Assembly (NCBI GenBank): GCA_029245865.1 | Contig: JAQWOM010000026.1 | Coordinates: forward strand, 1 to 61,152 | DNA: 61,152 nt | Origin: Planctomycetota bacterium | GTDB lineage: Bacteria > Planctomycetota > B15-G4 | Reading direction: 5' to 3' | In this document: positions 36,568 through 45,914 of the stretch, piece after piece | Layout: every line of letters begins with the position of its first letter | Position numbering within the stretch: the first letter of the stretch is position 1 | Program-made: the position numbers and the translations under genes | The notes under the pieces: model-generated | What the model saw: only the letters and a program-made list of their open reading frames with translations | The model's database searches: none | What the model was told of the DNA's origin: nothing

Positions 36568-37743
36568 CTAGGGGAGGAGGTAAAGATCGGAAACGCTGGA
36601 CTGCGAGCCTCCCGCAACTTTGCCACCGCCCATCAAGAATGCATTGCCATGGAGCCGTACAGGAAAAATGCCATGCCGTGGTGTTGGCATGGGGGTTCCC
36701 GCGCGCCAGCTGTTCGTGTTCGGATTGTAAATGTCTACCCGGTCGTAAACGTTGCCCGAGACCGCACCCGGGCCGTTCAGCGTCTCGCCTCCAAAAACGT
36801 AAAACTCGCCACGGTGCCACAAGGCACGCCCCGTGCCACCGCGGCCTACGGGCAATGCCTTGAGTGTCGAGTTGGCGAACGTGCTCGAATCCCATGAGTC
36901 AGTCGCCGGGTCATAGCACTGAATGTCTGCGAACCCGTTGGCCACCATATTGGTGTCGCCGCTGCCGGGGCCGCGTCCACCAAAGATGAAGAGCTTGCTG
37001 CCGTCCGTTGCTGCGGCTGCGTGGTTGCGCCCGTTCACCATCGGAGAGCGCATTCTCCAGACGTTGGCAGCCGGGTCGTAGACTGCACATTGCGTCGTGG
37101 TGAAAAGGTCGTCTTTCACACCACCGCAAACGACGATCTTGTTGCCGATAAGCGCGGTGTTTACGGAGCCACCGTTCCACGGCATGTCGGCGCCCAGGGA
37201 CCAACTGTTGGACTGGGGGTCATAGATCTGGAGGCGTGCTTCAGATCCGCTGCCAAAGCCGCCGATCACATACCACTTGCCGTCGAACACTTCGGCACTG
37301 TGGTGGTTTCCGGGGAAGGGGCGTGGGGCAGCAGCGGTATGGCTCCAACTCTTGCTGGCGATGTCGTACGTCAGGGTCGACCCGGAACCTTCCCCGACCA
37401 CATAGACCGTGCCGTCGATGATTCCCAGTGCCACTTCGCCGAGTTGCTTGGGCATGGTCGGCAAGTTCATCCACATGCCTTGCCCCACTGGAGTCACTGT
37501 TGGGCTGTTGGGCTTGATCCCCATGGCGCGGAGAAAGCCACCGGGTCCACTTACGCCGCCGAGTCCCCCTGGGCTGAGAGGAAAGTTGCCGGCGTTGCCT
37601 GAAGAGACGCCTAGAGGAGTTGCGGCGCTGGGCCAGCTCTTACTCCCCATGCTGCTCTGCGCGACGGCCTCACTGGCCGTTCCGATGAGCGCGAGCAGGA
37701 TGACCGATCCGAAGAAGAGAGTTACACGTGGGGGTCTGTTCAT
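36568..37743 (-). CDS. Secreted kelch-repeat beta-propeller protein
   Basis: 391 residues with a signal peptide cleaved after about VAQ (residue 29), a Gly/Pro-rich linker (about 30-95) and then kelch repeats (about 100-391), each with a Gly-Gly pair and a spaced Tyr/Trp, e.g. WYVIGGFGSGSEARLQIYD and FIFGGRGPGSGDT. The propeller is closely similar to the C-terminal 300 residues of the neighbouring 1,668-residue protein (both share FGGRGPGSGDT and ANGFA). No catalytic residues can be pointed out; it may be a binding protein or a carbohydrate-oxidase-like propeller without its copper site. Confidence 0.85.
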   Translation of the reverse strand: MNRPPRVTLFFGSVILLALIGTASEAVAQSSMGSKSWPSAATPLGVSSGNAGNFPLSPGGLGGVSGPGGFLRAMGIKPNSPTVTPVGQGMWMNLPTMPKQLGEVALGIIDGTVYVVGEGSGSTLTYDIASKSWSHTAAAPRPFPGNHHSAEVFDGKWYVIGGFGSGSEARLQIYDPQSNSWSLGADMPWNGGSVNTALIGNKIVVCGGVKDDLFTTTQCAVYDPAANVWRMRSPMVNGRNHAAAATDGSKLFIFGGRGPGSGDTNMVANGFADIQCYDPATDSWDSSTFANSTLKALPVGRGGTGRALWHRGEFYVFGGETLNGPGAVSGNVYDRVDIYNPNTNSWRAGTPMPTPRHGIFPVRLHGNAFLMGGGKVAGGSQSSVSDLYLLP

Positions 37744-37869
37744 GAGATTGCCCGTCTCTGTTTGCTTGGTCTCGTGAAAATCCGCTTTCTCTGAGCGCTA
37801 ATGTATCGAACTACTCGAAGAGTGAGTGGATCACTTTGTGTCGTATTTGTGAAGTTGCACGCCATGAAG

Positions 37870-40800
37870 TTATTGCCGGGTGAAAATCTCAAGGCTGGAT
37901 GATTGCCCGAGGCCGGAGGTTGTGGCCCCTGCGAAGAGGAAGACTCGGCTTTCAAATAGAATGGGAAACACTCCGTGGCGAGCTGTGGGCATGGGGGCCT
38001 CAAGTCGCCATATGTTGGTGGCCGGATTGTACACGTCGACACGGTCGTACACGCCTTGAGGCGTCGCGCCCGGGGCGTCCAGGGTCTCACCGCCAAATAC
38101 GTAGAATTCACCGTGTTTGAATATCGATTTCCCCGCTCCGCCCCTGCCGGCGGGAAGCGGGGTGAGCGATGACCCAACATCGTTGCTGGACTGCCAGGTG
38201 TCGGTCAGTGGGTCATAGATCTGGATATTTGCAAATCCGTTTGCCAGGGCGCCGGTGTCACCACTGCCTGGGCCGCGGCCTCCGAAAAGATAGAGCTTGT
38301 GCCCGTCAGTACCGGCCGCCGCGTGATTTCGTGCGGAGGGCATGGGCGTCAAGAGCGTGGACCAAGTGTCCGACCCCGGGTCGTATGTCGAGAGTTTGTC
38401 CGTCGTGAAGAGACTGTCGACGATGCCGCCTGCTGCATAGATGAGGCCGTTGATCAGCGCTGTAGAGCATGACGCGCCATTCCATGGCATGGGCGCTCCG
38501 GTGGACCAGATGTTGGTGACTGGATTGTAGATTTGGACCGCACCTTCAGAGCCACCACCTTCACCGCCGAACAGATAGAGTTGGCCGTCATGGACTTCTG
38601 CTGCATGGTTGTGTCCGACGAAAGGTCGAGTGGATCCTGGGATCGAACTCCATGAGTTTGAGTTCACGTCGTAAGTGTGTATGAGATCCGAGTTCTGGCC
38701 GACAACATAGAGGACTCCGTCGATCTCTCCTCCCGAAACCGCACCCAGGGCGACGTCCATTTGTTCGGCGCCGGGCAGCCAACGGCCGGGTTCGTTGCCT
38801 GCGGGCACAAAAAGGTAACGGAAGGCATTTGGAATGATCGACTGCTCTGGGCCAGAGGTGACCACGACGGGCAGCATGTCCGTTGTCGGTGAGATCGCTG
38901 CGGGGATGGTTCCGTAAATGCGCCGACTGGTGACCGCGGTCAAGGGGGCTGGAGTGCCTCCGATCGTTACGGTGGTTTCTGCGAGGGTTCCGAAGTTTTC
39001 GCCTCCGATGACGAAGTCGGCCCCTCCGGTTGCGAGGGCGCGCCAGGGGAGGATGTCATAGGCCGTGACGCCTACGGCGCCGGCGTCTTCCGGAACCAGT
39101 ACATCCACCCGCTGCCCTTGATACTTGATGCCGATGATGGCACCCCCTGGGCCCGTCATCACCCCGAGGGAATCGGTACGAGGCTCGAGATTCTCGATGT
39201 TCGTGATGGAGCGACCGTCGTCGGATAATGAGACGCGCCGTAGATAGCCTTTCCAGCGCTGGACAAGAAGGTCGCCCTGCATCTGTCCGCCGAAGGTGGT
39301 CGCGCGATACTCCGCGATGCCGTTGATCGATGAACTGATCCCACCCAGTTTTTGTCTGAAGACGCCCGGTAATGATGGCTCTGTGTCGTCGTGGTAGGTG
39401 TATTCCCGAGCGTCGTAACGGCCGCGGTTTCGGTTTGGGTGGCCGTAGTACAGACCTTGCTCGATGAGGATGATTTCATCGGCACTCTCTGCGGTGTCGT
39501 TGCCGCTTGAGGGCCCAGTGGATCCATTGCCAAGACCACTGTTGGCGCCGTTGTCTGTTGCGTACAAGTAGCCGCGGGTTGTGATGGCAAGGTCAAACGT
39601 GTTGCGGAGGCCTGGTGCGTGCACGGTGACGTGACTGCCAGGGGCGATGTCTACACCTTCTCCATGGCGTTGATCGGCATCGGGCAGTCCTGTGAGGCTG
39701 TCGACGTAGGTTATCTGTCCATTGAATGCAGGGTTTGATAACTCGGCCTTCAGGATGGCTCCCGTGAGCGGCGACTCCGGGAGGTCACCAAAAACCGGGG
39801 CCTGTATACCCGCGTTGGTTGTTCCACCAACGGCGATCAAGAGATCACCGTTGTTGTCGAAAGCCATGCCATTGATGCCGTGGTCATGGTTGCTCACGGG
39901 AAGACCGGTGATCACGGGGATGGGGGTGTCGAAATCGGGGCCTGTGAGTTTGCTGATCTGTCCGTTGTAGGGAACTGCTTGAGTCGGCGTCGTCCCGCCT
40001 TGCGCGTAGAGTTCAGCGTGTGCCACGTAGATCGTGACAGGGTCTGTTCCATCAAAGGGGCTGATTGCCAGCCCCAAGATTTCCGGGTTTGTCAGATTGG
40101 AAACCCCGGAATAAAGCAGCTCTGAGGTCTGGTTGTAGTTCTCATCCACGGTGATCGCGGCGAGAATGCCGCTGCGGTTACCGAAGTAGAGCCGTCCGTC
40201 TGGGCCCCAGTCGCCGCACGTGGGCTTGTTGGGCCAGAAGCCCGCGAGGTCCCTGAAGTCGAACACGATCGGTGGAGGGGCCGTGTCGGTGTACTCGTAG
40301 AGGTGTGCGTTGCTGAGGCCGGTTGGTGTCTCGACGCTGACAGAAATGACGCCGGCAGAATGAAGAGGTGTGGTGAAGGTGATGCTGTTGTTGTCGGTGT
40401 TGCTGAAGTTTGCCAGGTCGAGGTCTTCCGAGCCCCAGTGCACGATCAAGTCCGAGGCCGGGAAGAAGCCCGTTCCGGAAATCGTGATCATGTTGCCGCC
40501 AGCCGTGCCCCCTGAGTCAGGCATGCTGTTGATGAACGGAAGGGTGCCGACCTCACTGTGAGTCAGCGTGTGCTCCTCGATAGGCGTGGGCGGGTTTCCC
40601 TCCAAGGCCATCAAAACCTCGATGGGAAGCTCCCCAAGGGTGTGGATGGCAAAGCGGGCTTCTACAAAAGTCGTTCCCGCTATGAGCGGCACCGCATCTG
40701 TATACGGAGTGCCATTCACATACAGTCGACTTTCGACTCCGCCTGTGGCCTCGAACGTGTATGCCCCTGCGGCTGCAATCTCTATGTTGGCCGTAAGCCG

Positions 40801-42876
40801 CGCCAGGACGTTTGATGTGAAGGGGGAGGTGCCCACATTCGGATTGGGTTCAACACGGAAAAGATCGACAACTTCCACCCAGCCCGGAGCAAGTGGTAGC
40901 CCATCGAGCAGGGTCTCAGGCGCCATGGGATTGGTGTCGTAGTACTGGGCGTTCACGCCAGGTACCGACATGGGTGTGACAACCTTCACTGAGCTGCAAC
41001 TTGTCAGCATCTCGGGTGGGTTGTTGTCGTCCTCGATTGTCAGACAGATCGAATGATCACCAATGGCTAGGTCTGCAGTGGCGAGCGCGCCCACGGCGAT
41101 TGTCGTGCTTCCATCATCCCAGGTGAACTGGGAGAGCGTATGTCCAGGTTCGTGCGTGTGCGAAAAACTTCCGTCGAGGTCGATGCTTTCGATTCCGTCG
41201 CCGTCGTAATCAACGGCTGTTCCAATGGGTTCGATCACGGCGTGCAAGAAGGGGTGACCGCCAACCCCGCCCGTTCCTTGAAGGTTGATTGCTTGCGATG
41301 AAAAGTTGCCGTTGATGATCAGGTCGACGTTGTTGGCGCCGTGCTCTGTGGGCTGGAAACTCACATCGAGGGGGGCGTTTGTTCCCGGTGGGAGCGTCAG
41401 CGTTGCCGGCAGGTTGATGGATTGCTCAGAGCCCGTGTAGATCTGGCCGCTCATGTCCAGGAGGAAGTCGTGCCCTGCGCCCGAGTTCACGAGGAAGTCA
41501 ATGGACGAGGCTTCTAGCGCAACCGTACCTGCGTTCATGGCGGTTAGGTTGAGCGTGGATGCGGTGCCTTGGTCGACGAAGGCGAAGTCGTGCGTTTGGG
41601 TCGGCGTGATCTCAAGCGCAGCGAACTGAAGCCGGGCTTCGATGCCCGAGACTACGCACGGCCCGGACACGGGTGAGAATTCGAGATCGAGAACTCCATC
41701 TGCAACAGAGATCACAAAAGTTTCCTGGAGGGCTGCGTCGGGCCCGACTCTTTCGAGGATGTTCAGGTTGTCCAGAATCAGCGTGCCCTCGGCCGAGATG
41801 TCCATCAAGCGGGGGCCGGAGGGGCTGGGGGCAAAGTCCGCAAAGTGCAGGGTGACTTCGTAGACCCCGTCGGGGACGTCAAGTTCATACGCGAAGCCGG
41901 GGCCCGTTCGATAGCTCTTGTAGAGCTCTTCGTCTGCTGTGCCGCTGACTGAATGCCCCGTCGCTGATACAGCGCCGCCGACATACTGATAATCCGCCGC
42001 CCACATTTGAAATGTGCTGTCCATGTAGATGTCCGAGGCGCCGGCATTCAGAAGGATTTCTGAACCCTTCTCACCAAGGCCCACTCCAGAGAGCTGGACG
42101 ACGGGGTCTGTTGCGAGCGGAATCAACGCATCGTGGATAATTTTTAGCTCGGCGTTGCGTATGCCAGGTGCGCCTGGGGTGAAGGTGATCTCGACATCTT
42201 TGGCTGCCCCCGGCGCAAGGACCAGAGGCAAAGATCCAGACACAATGATCGCCGCAAAGTCAGAAGCCTCTTCACCGACCAGTTGAACATCATTGATTTG
42301 TTGCGAGTTCTCGGAGTTGTTCGTGAGCGAAACGATTTGCGGAGGGCTGGTTTCGTTTTCGAACTGAGCTGCGAAGCCGACCGCGTCCGATGAGAGATCT
42401 ACTGTGCTCTTCAGATCTAATTGAAGGGCTTCGGAGATTGCGATGCTCAGAGGAGAGGGCGAATCGATCACTGCAAACTGAAAGCAAAGTTTGCTTCCAA
42501 GGTAGTCAGGCACTTGGAAATAGAGATGAACTTCGCCGGTGTTGTCTGTTGCGAACTGAATCGTGATCAGTGGCTGAACGTTGAGCGTGCAGCCCTGGGC
42601 CACGCCAGCTATGTGAGCGAGAGAAAGTTCAAGTAAAGTTCCGTCGGGATCGGTGTTCGTTGTTCCCAACGCGATGACACAGGTCGCATTGGGAGGGGCA
42701 CCGTAAAGGTGAATACCTCCGTCGCCGCCTGGTGTCAGGCTGCCCGTGTAGGTCACGGTGGGGGCCGGATTGACGCCGGCGCACCCGGGGGCGTAGATCG
42801 TCTGTGACGACAGGTCGGGCCGGGTGATCAGTAGCGCGGCGAGTAGGAAAATTAGCCGGCCGAACGGGTCATTCAT
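37870..42876 (-). CDS. Giant secreted multidomain protein: ASH, malectin, PKD, PA14, IPT, glucose/sorbosone-dehydrogenase-like propeller and kelch
   Basis: 1,668 residues after a signal peptide (about 1-25). In order: an uncharacterised domain (30-155), an ASH/Hydin-type Ig domain (160-265), malectin (270-414, EILLNAGASDIYMD), a second ASH (415-533), a PKD-like domain (536-635), PA14 (637-775, GVNAQYYD), an IPT/TIG domain (779-865, GTAGGNMITISGTGF), a glucose/sorbosone dehydrogenase-like propeller (870-1260, with DHGINGMAFD and GLRNTFDLAI), a second IPT (1267-1355) and a kelch propeller (1362-1668). Malectin and PA14 bind carbohydrate; the dehydrogenase propeller may bind PQQ. No sorting signal is seen. 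ATG 42876 has no clear Shine-Dalgarno. An extracellular polysaccharide-processing role is inferred. Confidence 0.85.
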   Translation of the reverse strand: MNDPFGRLIFLLAALLITRPDLSSQTIYAPGCAGVNPAPTVTYTGSLTPGGDGGIHLYGAPPNATCVIALGTTNTDPDGTLLELSLAHIAGVAQGCTLNVQPLITIQFATDNTGEVHLYFQVPDYLGSKLCFQFAVIDSPSPLSIAISEALQLDLKSTVDLSSDAVGFAAQFENETSPPQIVSLTNNSENSQQINDVQLVGEEASDFAAIIVSGSLPLVLAPGAAKDVEITFTPGAPGIRNAELKIIHDALIPLATDPVVQLSGVGLGEKGSEILLNAGASDIYMDSTFQMWAADYQYVGGAVSATGHSVSGTADEELYKSYRTGPGFAYELDVPDGVYEVTLHFADFAPSPSGPRLMDISAEGTLILDNLNILERVGPDAALQETFVISVADGVLDLEFSPVSGPCVVSGIEARLQFAALEITPTQTHDFAFVDQGTASTLNLTAMNAGTVALEASSIDFLVNSGAGHDFLLDMSGQIYTGSEQSINLPATLTLPPGTNAPLDVSFQPTEHGANNVDLIINGNFSSQAINLQGTGGVGGHPFLHAVIEPIGTAVDYDGDGIESIDLDGSFSHTHEPGHTLSQFTWDDGSTTIAVGALATADLAIGDHSICLTIEDDNNPPEMLTSCSSVKVVTPMSVPGVNAQYYDTNPMAPETLLDGLPLAPGWVEVVDLFRVEPNPNVGTSPFTSNVLARLTANIEIAAAGAYTFEATGGVESRLYVNGTPYTDAVPLIAGTTFVEARFAIHTLGELPIEVLMALEGNPPTPIEEHTLTHSEVGTLPFINSMPDSGGTAGGNMITISGTGFFPASDLIVHWGSEDLDLANFSNTDNNSITFTTPLHSAGVISVSVETPTGLSNAHLYEYTDTAPPPIVFDFRDLAGFWPNKPTCGDWGPDGRLYFGNRSGILAAITVDENYNQTSELLYSGVSNLTNPEILGLAISPFDGTDPVTIYVAHAELYAQGGTTPTQAVPYNGQISKLTGPDFDTPIPVITGLPVSNHDHGINGMAFDNNGDLLIAVGGTTNAGIQAPVFGDLPESPLTGAILKAELSNPAFNGQITYVDSLTGLPDADQRHGEGVDIAPGSHVTVHAPGLRNTFDLAITTRGYLYATDNGANSGLGNGSTGPSSGNDTAESADEIILIEQGLYYGHPNRNRGRYDAREYTYHDDTEPSLPGVFRQKLGGISSSINGIAEYRATTFGGQMQGDLLVQRWKGYLRRVSLSDDGRSITNIENLEPRTDSLGVMTGPGGAIIGIKYQGQRVDVLVPEDAGAVGVTAYDILPWRALATGGADFVIGGENFGTLAETTVTIGGTPAPLTAVTSRRIYGTIPAAISPTTDMLPVVVTSGPEQSIIPNAFRYLFVPAGNEPGRWLPGAEQMDVALGAVSGGEIDGVLYVVGQNSDLIHTYDVNSNSWSSIPGSTRPFVGHNHAAEVHDGQLYLFGGEGGGSEGAVQIYNPVTNIWSTGAPMPWNGASCSTALINGLIYAAGGIVDSLFTTDKLSTYDPGSDTWSTLLTPMPSARNHAAAGTDGHKLYLFGGRGPGSGDTGALANGFANIQIYDPLTDTWQSSNDVGSSLTPLPAGRGGAGKSIFKHGEFYVFGGETLDAPGATPQGVYDRVDVYNPATNIWRLEAPMPTARHGVFPILFESRVFLFAGATTSGLGQSSSLEIFTRQ

Positions 42877-42973
42877 CGGGATAGATCGGGATGCGAGCGA
42901 TGGGTGTTCTTTGCGAGAGCCTGAAGAGGGCTCATTCGCAGCTTGCCGGACTCCTGCATTCTATCTTGAATCG

Positions 42974-42989
42974 TGAGAATATGTTCTCA
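42974..42989 (-). promoter_or_regulatory. Operator-like inverted repeat TGAGAA-N4-TTCTCA
   Basis: A 16-bp dyad (6-bp arms, 4-bp centre) lies about 98 bp upstream of the 1,668-residue protein in AT-richer DNA. A TAGAAT on the minus strand near 42960-42965 could be its -10 element. No regulator is known to match it; it is not a standard LexA box. Confidence 0.35.
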
Positions 42990-43120
42990 GGACTTTAAGG
43001 GCGGCGCACCAGGGGTTTGCGTTTGCATGAGAGCCAAGGATGGCTGGCTCGCAAGTGTGCAACTCAAGTTTTCACTGAAAACATTACTCGCCCTGTGGGC
43101 CTTAGATTTTCAGTGGCTGC

Positions 43121-44893
43121 TTAGTGGGTGAGCAGATCCTGCCTGGCGTGAAGGACGCCGTGTCGCAAGATCCATGTTGGCTTGCCCAGTTGAGCGATGT
43201 CTTCACGAGGGTCTTGGTCGAGAACGAGTAGATCGGCTTTGGAGCCTGGAGTCAGTCGTCCGGTGTCGAGAAGGCCCAGTGCACGGGCAGCGTCTGAGGT
43301 CGCTGCGGTGAGGACTTGGTCGGGCGTCAGTCCTGCATTTTGCATGGCCTGGAGTTCTTCTGCGACGGAAGCGCCATGCAAGGTCAATGGATTGCCAGCA
43401 TCCGTACCGAGGACGACTGGTATGCCTGCGTTTGCCAGGCGCTGCAAGTTTTGGCTCATGATGTGTAACTGAAGTGCTCGAGCCGATTCTCGAAGCGCTG
43501 CAGTGGGCGCATGAGACGGCCTTCCGGTTGGAGTTGCTCGGACGCGTTCAGCAATCCAAGGCGACACATTCTCGAGACTCGCCAGCAATTCGTCCGGGAG
43601 TCTGCCGTCGGTGTAACGATGGTAGCCCCGCGAGACGGTCAAGGTGGGGCAGTAGAAGACTCCTGATTCTTGACAGGCCTCTATAAAAGCGTCGTCTACG
43701 ACGGTGTCTTCTATGCTGTGAACAAGCAGTTGCGCGCCTGCGTCCACGGCAAGTCGAGCCGCTTCCAGTTGTGTCGCATGCACAATGAGAGGGAGGTTGT
43801 GTTCTCTGGCGGCTTCTCCGGCTGCATGAATCAGCGGTTCAAGCTCATCAAGTGAGCGATCGACGAGCACCAACCAGACCTTGATGACATCAGATCCATA
43901 GGCTGCATGTGAGGCCACGGTCGCGCGGACATCCCGCTCGTTGGTCATGAGGACAAATTGGCTCTGGTCTGGAACATGCAGCATGCTTGGAACCCAGCTT
44001 GCCAGGAGCGGGCCTGCTGCCAGCACGTGTGGGGAGTGGGGATCTGCGTGGGTAGCCTGTGCCATGGCCCGCGTCCACGGGTACCCACCACAGTCGAGCG
44101 CTGCAGTGACCCCGTGTGCGAGAAAAGCTCGGTGAAAGCGCTCCGGGTGCGCTTCTAGCTGGCTCATCGCCTCTGTGTAGGGGAAGCGATCGCGCACGTC
44201 GTAGGCGTCGGGCCGACCATCCGCCCAGCCCGTCTGAGAATAGTGCACGTGGGTATCCACCATGCCTGGCACAAGGAAGTGCCCAGACGTGTCTATGACT
44301 TCATATTCGACGGGGATTGATGTGGCTTCCAGCGGGCCGATGGCTTCGATGCGTGCGTCGCGGATCAGGACCACGGCGTCTTCGATCACTCCACCGGTGC
44401 CGTCTAAAGCAGTGCCGCCGACGAGCGCGAGTGGCGGAGCAGCGACCCCCTTGGGTTGCGGGTGCGCGGTGGTGAGGGCGATACGCCAGCCATCATCAGT
44501 GTGCTGGAACAAGCGTTCCGAAATTCCGTGCGTGGATTCGCCGCCATAGACGACGTGATAGCGATACGTGCCGAACACCAGTCCGGGGCCAAGCCATGTG
44601 AGTTCAAGATCGCGGGAGGCCAAGCGATCCGGCCATGTGTCGCCGAGTCCCGCAGCAAAGTCTACGTAGCCATGTTCCTGGCCCTCAGGGCCGACGCGGA
44701 CGAGTCGTTCGCTCTCCAGGTAGCAGGCGAGGTAGGCGCCTCTGTCCTGATCACGAATCGCTTGAAGATTGCGTTCAAAAAGAGCCCGGGCAGCTTCGAC
44801 GTCAGAGGCTTCATCGAGCGGATAGGGAAGGAACGCTGTGAGCGCAGCGCCGAGCAGGCCTAAATAGAAGCTGAGCATGGAGCTCCCTCGCAT
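43121..44893 (-). CDS. Exported amidohydrolase-family protein with N-terminal SnoaL-like domain
   Basis: 590 residues. After a signal-like segment (about 7-25), residues 30-145 are a SnoaL/DUF4440-type domain (VEAARALFERNLQAI), then an imidazolonepropionase/prolidase-type amidohydrolase domain (about 155-590). Metal ligands are visible in DTHVHYSQ, in LPLIVHATQ, QLLVHSIED and in LGTDAGNPL. Enzymes of this type cleave amide or ester bonds of small molecules; the substrate is not predicted. The SnoaL domain may serve as a dimerisation or binding module. It is divergent from the gluzincin lipoprotein gene, 30 bp away. Confidence 0.82.
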   Translation of the reverse strand: MRGSSMLSFYLGLLGAALTAFLPYPLDEASDVEAARALFERNLQAIRDQDRGAYLACYLESERLVRVGPEGQEHGYVDFAAGLGDTWPDRLASRDLELTWLGPGLVFGTYRYHVVYGGESTHGISERLFQHTDDGWRIALTTAHPQPKGVAAPPLALVGGTALDGTGGVIEDAVVLIRDARIEAIGPLEATSIPVEYEVIDTSGHFLVPGMVDTHVHYSQTGWADGRPDAYDVRDRFPYTEAMSQLEAHPERFHRAFLAHGVTAALDCGGYPWTRAMAQATHADPHSPHVLAAGPLLASWVPSMLHVPDQSQFVLMTNERDVRATVASHAAYGSDVIKVWLVLVDRSLDELEPLIHAAGEAAREHNLPLIVHATQLEAARLAVDAGAQLLVHSIEDTVVDDAFIEACQESGVFYCPTLTVSRGYHRYTDGRLPDELLASLENVSPWIAERVRATPTGRPSHAPTAALRESARALQLHIMSQNLQRLANAGIPVVLGTDAGNPLTLHGASVAEELQAMQNAGLTPDQVLTAATSDAARALGLLDTGRLTPGSKADLLVLDQDPREDIAQLGKPTWILRHGVLHARQDLLTH

Positions 44894-44923
44894 AGACGGA
44901 GGTGATCCGGCATTTTAGGCGCT

Positions 44924-45898
44924 ATGGCGTACAGAAGAAACTCAATGGTGTTGACCAGGGCGCAGGCAGGGCGTGCTCCGCTGATCCTTCTGGGCCTTTT
45001 TCTTTTCTTCGGTGGGGGGCTCGCTTGTCATCGGCAGGAGCTTTTGGCGAGCGATGAGGACCTCGCGGATTGCACGGCACGCGCCCGGGATGCCTTGGCG
45101 GGAGGAGCCGGGATTGAGCTTTTCGAGGACGTGCCGGTGATTCTACTCACGGCGGCCGAGGCGAAGCAGAGGCGTAAGGAATACGCCGCTGGGATTGATG
45201 ATGAGGCGGGGCTCACGGCGACGATTGATTTCATGGCCGATGCGATGTTTTCCGAGCACATGCTCGGCCGATATCTCCCCGACGAGAAAGTTATCTATGT
45301 CATCGAAGATGTGTTGGTGTCCGTTGGCCATGGTGATTCGGAAGATGCGCTTGAACTGCTCTTTCCAGTGCTTACCCATGAACTGGTTCATGCTTATGAC
45401 GACCAGATGTATGACGGGGTACCCGATCCGAGTGAACTGATCTCAGTGATGGAGGATCCGGGGGCACTGATGGGCTTGCATACGCAGATGTCTCTTCTGG
45501 AAGGGCGTGCGAGTTACGCGTCCTACCTCGCATGTCTTCACGCAGGCGTCGAGCCTCTCCCGAAGCCAACCGCCGAACAGGCCCGTGATGCTGTTTTTAT
45601 AAGTAGCGATGGCAGCGTGGGAATGGACGTTCTGTCTGGCATCGGGAACGGCATCGGGCGCATGAAGTTCATGCAGTATGTCTCCGGCTGGGAGTTTGCA
45701 GAGCGCGCTTACAGCTACGGCGGAGAGCCTTTCTTCAAGCACGTCTTCAACCACTTGCCGCTCAGCATGGAAGAACTCGAAGAGTTCGATCTCTTTGTCA
45801 TGCGCTGGGCGGAAGAGATGGAGGAAGCCCTGGATTCGGAAGCTGAAGGCCTGGGAGACGAGTCGGGGGAGCTTGCCGGTAGAGGGCAGGGAACCTGA
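44924..45898 (+). CDS. Gluzincin-like metallopeptidase lipoprotein
   Basis: 324 residues. A signal segment with the lipobox GLAC (Cys35) anchors the protein. The zinc motif HELVH (His152, Glu153, His156) occurs in LTHELVHAYDDQMYD, and Glu193 in LLEGRASYASY stands where a third ligand of gluzincins is expected. This pattern (HELxHAxxDQ ... LxEGxA) is found in uncharacterised bacterial lipoproteins. Both ATG 44924 and ATG 44945 are possible starts. The end meets gatB convergently, 16 bp apart. Peptidase activity is inferred from the motif only. Confidence 0.75.
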   Translation: MAYRRNSMVLTRAQAGRAPLILLGLFLFFGGGLACHRQELLASDEDLADCTARARDALAGGAGIELFEDVPVILLTAAEAKQRRKEYAAGIDDEAGLTATIDFMADAMFSEHMLGRYLPDEKVIYVIEDVLVSVGHGDSEDALELLFPVLTHELVHAYDDQMYDGVPDPSELISVMEDPGALMGLHTQMSLLEGRASYASYLACLHAGVEPLPKPTAEQARDAVFISSDGSVGMDVLSGIGNGIGRMKFMQYVSGWEFAERAYSYGGEPFFKHVFNHLPLSMEELEEFDLFVMRWAEEMEEALDSEAEGLGDESGELAGRGQGT

Positions 45899-45914
45899 CA
45901 TCGGGCCAGCGTCG

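Noticed and set aside
42974..42989. A LexA/SOS box
   Set aside because: The arms fit neither the CTGT-N8-ACAG nor the GAAC-N4-GTTC consensus.
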